Source of the DNA: a virus
Strand: one strand, 5' to 3'
Length of the DNA stretch: 25,465 bases
IMG/VR virus record: IMGVR_UViG_3300021347_000031
Location: 1 to 25,465 of that record
Part shown: positions 19,599-25,465 of the stretch, piece after piece
How positions within the stretch are numbered: the first letter of the stretch is position 1
Layout: every line of letters starts with the position of its first letter
The notes under the pieces: generated by a model
The model's input: the letters and a program-made list of their open reading frames with translations, nothing else
Told to the model about the DNA's origin: nothing
Databases searched by the model: none
Made by a program: the position numbers and the translations under genes

Positions 19599-20819
19599 CT
19601 AAGCCTCCAAGTTTTTGTGGAAAGTTGAAGATTGTACAGCTCCAGCATCTACTAGAGATGTTAGTACATATCTTGGCTCACCAGTTCCAGCTCCAGAATA
19701 AATGTCATAAATCACATCTAAACCACCAAACTGTGCAATGTGTACTTTAGAGAAATCTCCAAATAAAGCAGCAGTTTTTGAAGCAGTTCCACCAGAGTTT
19801 AGATTAGATGTTACAAATGAGAAATATCCATTTAACATTTTTTCTCTATTATCATATAAAGCTGATACATTTGTTACTTGATCTAACACTTTAACGTCTG
19901 CATAAGCAGCTGGATTTAGAATGTATGCCATTCTTGACCCTTCTAAATTTACATCAGCAGCTAAAGTATCTGTTTCCATTTTTAAAACATTATCAGCTGA
20001 AATAACAGATGTTGCAGAAGATGTCGCATCTAAAAATAAAGATGTTGGAGCATTAGATACATCAGCGTTTCCTAAGAATGCAGATTCCATTGTTGCAGCA
20101 ACTGATTGTGCCATGTTTCTTCTTAATGCAGCTTCAATAGATGCATTTTGAGTTACAGCCTCAGCCGATACATTTACAATTGAAATACATTTCTTTGGGC
20201 TTAATGTTAAAGATGTTGCAGTTCCAGTAACTGGATCAACTTGAGTACCTCCACTTTCTGGAAGGAAATTTGAAGCTATTGAACTAAATACTGGGAATTT
20301 CATGTTGTTAACTCCAGAGTAAAAGTTACTTCCCGCAGCTGCTAAAACCATATTTGCCTCGAGCTGGTCAGTCCAAGCCATTACTTGAGTTGAGTTTGCA
20401 GCAGCAGTTTCAACCGCAGCTCTTGTTAATATGCTTGAAGGTATTCCAATTCCTTTGTAAGATTGACCAGTATATCTTGACTCATTTCTAGCCTCTTGAT
20501 CCATTTCTTTTACAAGTCCTTCAATTCTACCATTTGCAGCTTGAGCTAAAGCATCTTGAAAAGAGTAATCTCTTACTTCTTTTTCAACTTTATTACTAGT
20601 AACTCCAGAAACAACCGCAGCATTACGCTTGATAGTTTCTAACTTTTCAGCTCTTTCAATCTTTGCATCAAGATTATCAACTTCTGTTAATAATCCATCA
20701 ACTTGACTGTTCTCGTCAGAGGTTAAATCTCTTTCCTCAGTTGTAGCAACATCTTTAATGTTTTCCAACTGAGAAATAATGTCTGATCTTTCCTCCTTTA
20801 AAATAATTGATGTTTTCAT
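19599..20819 (-). CDS. major capsid protein (HK97 fold)
   Basis: This 406-aa protein has an N-terminal coiled-coil delta/scaffold domain (about 5-75: LKEERSDIISQLENIKDVAT, VDGLLTEVDNLDAKIERAEK) and a linker to about residue 115. The HK97-fold body starts near YKGIGIPSSILTRAAVETAA. Later signs are LPESGGTQVDPVTGTATSLT, LSPKKCISIVNVSAEAV (the axial/E-loop region) and SLVDAGAVQSSTFHKN at the end. The prohead protease encoded upstream should cut off the scaffold domain; the exact cut site is not visible. Length is usual for the family. The terminator after it would give it the highest level among late proteins. Confidence 0.92.
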   Translation of the reverse strand: MKTSIILKEERSDIISQLENIKDVATTEERDLTSDENSQVDGLLTEVDNLDAKIERAEKLETIKRNAAVVSGVTSNKVEKEVRDYSFQDALAQAANGRIEGLVKEMDQEARNESRYTGQSYKGIGIPSSILTRAAVETAAANSTQVMAWTDQLEANMVLAAAGSNFYSGVNNMKFPVFSSIASNFLPESGGTQVDPVTGTATSLTLSPKKCISIVNVSAEAVTQNASIEAALRRNMAQSVAATMESAFLGNADVSNAPTSLFLDATSSATSVISADNVLKMETDTLAADVNLEGSRMAYILNPAAYADVKVLDQVTNVSALYDNREKMLNGYFSFVTSNLNSGGTASKTAALFGDFSKVHIAQFGGLDVIYDIYSGAGTGEPRYVLTSLVDAGAVQSSTFHKNLEA

Positions 20820-20836
20820 TTTATAATTTTTTAAAT

Positions 20837-21934
20837 TTATTTTCTCTTTTTTAATTCAATATTTAATGAGATAAGAGAATTTCTCACTAAATTGTTTTCT
20901 TTTTCTTCAATAATTTCTTCTTTAGTTTCCTCAACTAAACTTTCTTGATATTCTTTTAATCCTCTTTTAGCAACAACTAAATCACTTTCTGCCATATTAT
21001 ATGCTGGATAAGTCACAGCAGAAATATCATAAAGCCTATCAATCTTTTTTATTGTTCTAATGTTGTTCCCTTCGTCATCAGTTGACCAATCATCTTCAGC
21101 CACAGTGAATGCAAATGAGCTTTGTGTAATATCACCACGCTTCATTGAAATAGATAAATCTTTTCCATAAGATGTTTCTGGCATTTCAAATTCATATTTT
21201 AATCCTCTTTCATCAGCTGTTAGATTTAAAGTTCCAGATGTATTTCTTGCAAGAATTAAATTTGGATCATGATTTATTAAAGCTCTAACATCAGAGTTTG
21301 CAATTAGTTCTTCAGTAAATGCTCCTCTTTCTATAAACTCATAAAAGCCACCAAGATTGTTTGACCTTGAATCATAAACACTAGCATGACCAACAACTAA
21401 ATCTCTACCATCTTCAGTTGAATCAACTCTTGTTTCTATATTAAATATTCTTTTTTCCATTTGATTATAATTTTTTAAATTTCTTTCATCTTTTTCTTCC
21501 TCTGCAATTATTTCATTTCTTTTTCTTTCACTCCATTTAACAGCCGCATCACCACCCCACAAAGCCCATGCAATTCTACCAGCACTTGGAAAGCCATCTT
21601 CATCTGGACTAAAACCTTCACCTTGTTTATCAACTTCATGCCTTTTTAAATAGCTATACATTCTTGTTACTCTATCGGCTGTTAAAGTATTACTGATAAT
21701 CATATTGGCTGTTTTTAATCCAACCTCAGTTCCACCTCTACCAAATTCTTCACGCCATTCTTTTCCTTTTTTAGCTTCATCAATCATGCCTTGCGTTGGA
21801 GTAAAGTCAATATCACTTATTGCTCTGTAATCACTATTTGCGTCATCAGATTCTTTTTTAGAATCATAAATGCAAGAGCCATTTTCACCCCATTTCCATT
21901 TGCCATTGTCGCATTGAATGCTAGGCATCTTCAC
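20837..21934 (-). CDS. prohead protease (U35) with extra N-terminal domain
   Basis: This 365-aa ORF has two parts. Residues about 160-325 are an HK97-type prohead protease: KRIFNIETRVDSTEDGRDLV, VVGHASVYDS, FIERGAFTEEL, catalytic His222 in INHDPNLILAR, Ser272/273 in ITQSSFAF, and DISAVTYPAY. Residues 1-140 form another domain: CDNGKWKWGENGSCIYDS, FTPTQGMIDEAKKG, TANMIISNTLTADRVTRMYS and SAGRIAWALWGGDAAVKWSE. The latter type is known to me from phage proteins near portal and protease genes, role unknown. Met159 (ATG at 21460) could start a protease-only product. A charged, Glu-rich tail follows. It overlaps the portal end by 14 nt. Confidence 0.88.
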   Translation of the reverse strand: MKMPSIQCDNGKWKWGENGSCIYDSKKESDDANSDYRAISDIDFTPTQGMIDEAKKGKEWREEFGRGGTEVGLKTANMIISNTLTADRVTRMYSYLKRHEVDKQGEGFSPDEDGFPSAGRIAWALWGGDAAVKWSERKRNEIIAEEEKDERNLKNYNQMEKRIFNIETRVDSTEDGRDLVVGHASVYDSRSNNLGGFYEFIERGAFTEELIANSDVRALINHDPNLILARNTSGTLNLTADERGLKYEFEMPETSYGKDLSISMKRGDITQSSFAFTVAEDDWSTDDEGNNIRTIKKIDRLYDISAVTYPAYNMAESDLVVAKRGLKEYQESLVEETKEEIIEEKENNLVRNSLISLNIELKKRK

Positions 21935-23129
21935 CCACTTTGTCTATTGTTGTCATATTCATTTGCATGAAATGTTTATCACCACCTTCAATAGAGTTCA
22001 TATTTTCTTTTTGTCTTACTTCATTAATTGACATATAACCATTTGTAATTGCAGTTTTATATGCCTCAGTTCTTGACTTAACATCACCTCTCAACAATCC
22101 ATTTACATTAAACTCAACAAATGTTTTACCTAATTCATTTGTTCTAAATAATTTTAAATTCATCTCTTGCTCTATTCTTGTAATGTAAGGCATCAAAGTA
22201 TATGTAACAAATTCTTGAGATTGCATTTCAATATTATTAAAACTTGATTTGCTTAAATCTTTGAGCATGTGCGGAGGGCAATTGAAGATACGAGCCACTT
22301 CCTCAATACTGAACTGTCTTGAGCTTAAAAACTGTGCTTGTTCTGGACTGATTGAGATAGGCTTAAATGTTAATCCTTCCTCTAATACAATAGTTGAATT
22401 ACTATTTTTTAGTTTACCATAATTACTATTAAAGCTGGTTTTTAATCTTTGTAAAGCTGTATCACTTAAAGCTCTATCTGTTTGTAAAATAGAACTTGGC
22501 TTTGCTCCATTAGAAAAGAATGTTGAGCCAAACTCTTCTAAACTAACACCCCAGTTTAAAGCCTTTGCACATTGATCAATAGGGCTTAATCCAGTTACAC
22601 CATCATCTGTAATTGTTTTAAAATGTAGCATGTCGCTAGAATCTAAAACAGCACCGCCATCAACTTGATAAAAAAGTTCATTATTATTTACAACAACTGT
22701 AACATTGCTAGGGTCTAAACATATTAATTGAACTGGAGTTCCAGAATTGTTTCTAACTATTTGCACATAACTATTTCCCTCAGTACAAATACTGAGCATA
22801 ATGAACTCAAAGAAAGTTATTTTATTTTGATAATAGTTAGGCTTGAATTTTACAAGTTTATAAATTGGGCTTTTAGTATCTTCTAATTTATCACCATTTT
22901 TTTGTTTTGTATAAACAGAAATAGGTAGTGATGAAACTGATTCTGCAAGTAATCTAATTGCACACCAAACCGCAGTAAGCGTTAAGGCTTTATCAGTATC
23001 AAAAACATTTGCATCTGGAAAAATTGTGTTAAGAGATAAATCTCTTTTTTGAGTTTTAGGAGGAATGAATACGTTTGTAATTCTTTCTAGTAAAGTCAAT
23101 GTGAAATTATTATTTTCACAATAATACAA
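21921..23129 (-). CDS. portal protein (HK97 family)
   Basis: A phage portal of about 400 aa: TLTAVWCAIRLLAESVSSLP, a KLVKFKPNYYQNKITFFEFI helix, GNSYVQIVRNNSGTPVQLIC, LHFKTITDDGVTGLSPIDQC, then VARIFNCPPHMLKDLSKSSF and YTLMPYITRIEQEMNLKLF. All are in the family order. It forms the dodecameric DNA channel. No ATG lies between the in-frame TGA at 23138-23136 and the conserved part. TTG at 23129 gives the ORF listed; TTG at 23099 gives a start MTLLERITNVFIPPK that looks more like other portals. The true start is open. A gap of 47 nt separates it from the large terminase. Confidence 0.9.
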   Translation of the reverse strand: MYYCENNNFTLTLLERITNVFIPPKTQKRDLSLNTIFPDANVFDTDKALTLTAVWCAIRLLAESVSSLPISVYTKQKNGDKLEDTKSPIYKLVKFKPNYYQNKITFFEFIMLSICTEGNSYVQIVRNNSGTPVQLICLDPSNVTVVVNNNELFYQVDGGAVLDSSDMLHFKTITDDGVTGLSPIDQCAKALNWGVSLEEFGSTFFSNGAKPSSILQTDRALSDTALQRLKTSFNSNYGKLKNSNSTIVLEEGLTFKPISISPEQAQFLSSRQFSIEEVARIFNCPPHMLKDLSKSSFNNIEMQSQEFVTYTLMPYITRIEQEMNLKLFRTNELGKTFVEFNVNGLLRGDVKSRTEAYKTAITNGYMSINEVRQKENMNSIEGGDKHFMQMNMTTIDKVGEDA

Positions 23130-23176
23130 TACAATTCATTTTTAAAAAAACAAACTAACAATTATTTTTTAACATT

Positions 23177-24721
23177 TTATAAAACCAAAATATCTCTTTC
23201 ATCATAAACGCTATCACTACTCTCAGTTGTTAGATAACAACCCAAAGCCATTATTAATGCAACAATGGGATCAATGCGGTCCACACTACGAGCTTTTGAA
23301 GGCTTTAGATTGCCAGCTGGATCCTCTTGCAAAGTTGTATTACTTAAACACCAATTCATGCATGGGTTATTATTGTGAATTATATTTTTTGCTAATATCT
23401 CAGCCTCCATTGTTTTTGTCGGCATACTTAAAGATTTAAAACCTTGACCAAATGGGTCCATATTAGCTCCATCATTTTGCAAATCAATTACTAACTGACT
23501 TGCATTCCATCTGTCGTAACAAATGGATTGTATTCTATATTTTTTTGATAGCTCATTTATCTTTGCTTTTATAAAATTATAATCAGCAACATCACCACTA
23601 GTTCCATAAACATGTCCATCTCTTAGCCATGCAACATAATCAACCCCATCTCTTTCACTTCTTTTCTTTGCATTTTCTTCTGGAATAAATATGTATGGAA
23701 TAAAAACAAACTTGCCATCAACATTAAATAATAAAACAAATGCAGTTAAATCTCTAGTTGATGCTAAGTCAAGACCGCCCCAACATTCTTTTCCCTCTAA
23801 AATACTATAATCAAAATCTTGATAACAAGCATTCCATTCACCAGATGTAAGCCATGCACTATGTGAATCAGTCCATTGATTTAACATTAAACGCCTAAAT
23901 GTATTTTGATAAGATGGAACATCAACAGCTCTTTGGCTTTCCCTTTGCATATATTCTTTTTTTAAACTAATACCATAATTTGGATTTGCTTTTTTCCATG
24001 TTGATTCCAAAGTTATATCGTCATCATTATCTGATTCATATATAACAGAATAAAAACTTTCATCTTTTATAGTTCCTTCTAGAACTTTTTTTGCGTAAGT
24101 ATATATCTCATAACATATAGATTGCTTATCATAACCAGCTGTTGTAATTGCAATTGTCAATGGCTGCCTTCTTGATCCAGTTGATGTTGTTAATGTATCC
24201 CACAAATCTCTATTTGGCTGAGTATGTAATTCGTCAAATATTATGCAGTTAGCATTAAAGCCATGTTTTGTTTTAGAATCTGAACTTATGGCTTGATAAA
24301 AATTTCCCTTTGATTCATTTACTATTGAGTTTCTATATGCTTTGCCTCTTTGAGATAGTTCTGGATTCTGCAAAATCATTCCTTTAGCAATTTCAAAAAC
24401 AATACCAGCTTGACTTCTATCACCAGCTGCACTATAAACTTCACTCCCTCTTTCTTCATCAGCGTAAAGCATATACAATCCAATGGCTGCACATAAAGTT
24501 GACTTACCATTCTTTCTTGGCACTTCAATAAATACAGTTCTATATTTTCTAAGATTTGTTTCTTTATTTTTCCAACCAAATATATCGCCAACAATTTTAC
24601 TTTGCCATTTCTCTAATTTTAAAGGCATACCAGTAAGCTCACCCTTTGTATGTGTTACAAAAGTTTCAATAAAACCAATGGCTTTTTCTGCGGCTTTTTT
24701 ATCAAAGTAATATTTACTCAA
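23177..24721 (-). CDS. terL: large terminase (HK97-type, Terminase_1)
   Basis: A 514-aa packaging motor and nuclease. The start YYFDKKAAEKAIGFIETFVT with HTKGELTG and LEKWQ is diagnostic. Walker A is PRKNGKS (68-74) and Walker B CIIFDE (159-164) with Glu164. A coupling motif ITTAGYD follows. The RNase H-like nuclease begins with WGGLDLASTRDLTA (Asp near 317), continues with SICYDRWNASQLV, and has DRIDPIVALIMALG at the end. The start codon is TTG (24721-24719): an in-frame TAA lies four codons before and no ATG precedes the conserved region. TTG overlaps the small terminase stop by 8 nt, so translation is probably coupled. Confidence 0.95.
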   Translation of the reverse strand: MSKYYFDKKAAEKAIGFIETFVTHTKGELTGMPLKLEKWQSKIVGDIFGWKNKETNLRKYRTVFIEVPRKNGKSTLCAAIGLYMLYADEERGSEVYSAAGDRSQAGIVFEIAKGMILQNPELSQRGKAYRNSIVNESKGNFYQAISSDSKTKHGFNANCIIFDELHTQPNRDLWDTLTTSTGSRRQPLTIAITTAGYDKQSICYEIYTYAKKVLEGTIKDESFYSVIYESDNDDDITLESTWKKANPNYGISLKKEYMQRESQRAVDVPSYQNTFRRLMLNQWTDSHSAWLTSGEWNACYQDFDYSILEGKECWGGLDLASTRDLTAFVLLFNVDGKFVFIPYIFIPEENAKKRSERDGVDYVAWLRDGHVYGTSGDVADYNFIKAKINELSKKYRIQSICYDRWNASQLVIDLQNDGANMDPFGQGFKSLSMPTKTMEAEILAKNIIHNNNPCMNWCLSNTTLQEDPAGNLKPSKARSVDRIDPIVALIMALGCYLTTESSDSVYDERDILVL

Positions 24722-25190
24722 AGTAATTATTTATTTGTGTATTATTATTAGTAACTGGAACAGAAATGTTTGCTCTAGCACTTGGAGTAATTCCAAAATT
24801 TGATGCAAGTTTTAACGCATTATTTAAAGCATCATTTTTCATTTTAACAAATGGCTTTGCTTGAGTTCTAATTATATCACCATTAGTATTTTTAAAAACA
24901 TCAACCCTACCATTTTTTCTTAATTCCATTTCACATTCAATATAAAGAGCCATCTCATTACAATAACTTTCAATCAATCTCAAATCAATATTGTGCAACA
25001 TTTTTAAGTTAAATAATTGAGATGTTATTTTATACCATTCTTGAACTCCTATTTCTGATAGTAATTCTGGAGGCTCTGGTAGTTGCAAAACAAGATCAGC
25101 GGTCATTTCATTTTCAACTAATCTATCAGCTCTTGCAGTTCCTTGCATTTCTTTTAAAACTGTTGGAGTTTTCTTTCTACCTCTAGCCAT
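24714..25190 (-). CDS. terS: small terminase (P27 family)
   Basis: This 158-aa protein is a P27-type small terminase: a basic GRKKTPTVLKEMQGTARADR start, then LPEPPELLSEIGVQEWYKIT, SQLFNLKMLHNIDLRLIESY, a long helix and the closing FGITPSARANISVPV motif. It should recognise the packaging site and hand DNA to the large subunit. P27-type terminases often go with cos-like ends and HNH helpers. The ATG shares one base with the stop of the zinc-ribbon gene (TAATG). Confidence 0.9.
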   Translation of the reverse strand: MARGRKKTPTVLKEMQGTARADRLVENEMTADLVLQLPEPPELLSEIGVQEWYKITSQLFNLKMLHNIDLRLIESYCNEMALYIECEMELRKNGRVDVFKNTNGDIIRTQAKPFVKMKNDALNNALKLASNFGITPSARANISVPVTNNNTQINNYFE

Positions 25191-25378
25191 TATTTTTTAG
25201 TTAGTGTTGGCTCTGTTCTAATCAAATAAGGCACACCAAATTCTTTTTCAACTTCAATCATGTATTCACCGCATTCACATTGTGCCTCTCTTGTTCTAAC
25301 TTTTCCATCACAAATTTCAAGCGTTGCTTTTTCTAAATTTTTTTTTGCGTTACACTTTTTACAATAATATTTAAACAT
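25190..25378 (-). CDS. small zinc-ribbon protein before terminase
   Basis: A 62-aa protein with a zinc-ribbon layout: Cys6-x2-Cys9 (YYCKKCNAKK), a middle ATLEICDGKVRTREAQ, and Cys34-x-Cys36-Gly (CECGEYM), then a strand-rich end. The second pair has one residue between cysteines instead of two; Cys23 could help. Small zinc-ribbon proteins of this kind are common just ahead of terminase genes in phages; the role is not established. It shares one base with the TerS start and is the first complete gene of the window. Confidence 0.65.
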   Translation of the reverse strand: MFKYYCKKCNAKKNLEKATLEICDGKVRTREAQCECGEYMIEVEKEFGVPYLIRTEPTLTKK

Positions 25379-25465
25379 AGTTTTTTGGTTTTAGTTTGAA
25401 CTTAAACTGATATGATATTGATATTGATACCTAAACATTTAATTTTGACAGCGAGAACAAAAAAG
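25379..25465 (-). other. leader region upstream of packaging genes, with short iterations
   Basis: This 87-nt segment holds no gene that I can support. It contains a plus-strand iteration tgatatgatattgatattga at 25408-25427 and an interrupted inverted repeat agttt-gaactt-aaact at 25393-25408. These could serve as a protein-binding or packaging site, but nothing proves it. No full Bacteroidetes promoter was found in it. Confidence 0.3.

Noticed and set aside
23143-23153. Possible promoter (TTAGTTTG) between the large terminase and portal
   Set aside because: It differs from the -7 consensus at a key base and has no -33 element at a fitting distance.
24376-24594. Minus-strand ORF of 72 codons inside the large terminase
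   Set aside because: It overlaps the Walker A to Walker B part of terminase in another frame and has no family pattern.
1-25465. tRNA genes, CRISPR arrays, insertion sequences, integrase/attachment site
   Set aside because: No cloverleaf-like segment, regularly spaced identical repeats, transposase, recombinase or flanking tRNA remnant was noticed on reading both strands.

Overview
The window is a stretch, possibly the whole genome, of a tailed phage (siphovirus-like, HK97-type head) that probably infects a Bacteroidetes/Flavobacteriia host. The host call rests on four things seen in the sequence: strong AT-richness, start codons preceded by A/T-rich sequence without Shine-Dalgarno motifs, a promoter of the Bacteroidetes type (TTG, 19 nt, TATCTTTG) before the early genes, and gene types I associate with flavobacterial phages. 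All genes I accept lie on the minus strand, so transcription runs from high to low coordinates and genes are packed with 1-16 nt overlaps.

Late module, 25.4 kb down to 5.2 kb. In order of transcription: a zinc-ribbon protein, small and large terminase, portal, a prohead protease with an extra N-terminal domain, major capsid protein, four head-tail connector/neck/tail-completion proteins, a 56-aa protein, major tail protein, a tail assembly chaperone pair joined by a -1 ribosomal frameshift, a short tape measure protein, one 2175-aa baseplate/fibre protein, a small fibre-associated protein, a lysis cassette (two membrane proteins, two small basic proteins, an M15 endopeptidase) and a metallophosphoesterase. 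Hairpins directly follow the major capsid gene (a full intrinsic terminator) and the major tail gene (weaker). A third terminator closes the module at about 5.13-5.15 kb.

Early module, 5.0 kb down to the left edge. It starts at the promoter near 5.04-5.07 kb and holds a leading unknown gene, a small membrane protein, a probable single-strand annealing protein, a stand-alone DnaA-domain-IV-like protein, two winged-helix proteins (one a probable replication initiator), a possible helicase-loader-like protein, a coiled-coil protein, a tiny membrane protein, a NinB-like protein, a VRR-NUC nuclease, two HNH-type nucleases and a DUF3310-like protein. This is a replication-initiation and recombination set. 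I see no polymerase, helicase, primase, integrase or repressor, so DNA synthesis would rely on the host.

Neither edge cuts a gene I can recognise. Joining the two ends would put the HNH nuclease a few hundred bases upstream of the small terminase, the usual HNH-TerS-TerL-portal order, so the window may be a complete, circularly permuted or circularised genome of about 25 kb. No tRNA, CRISPR array, insertion sequence or retroelement was seen.
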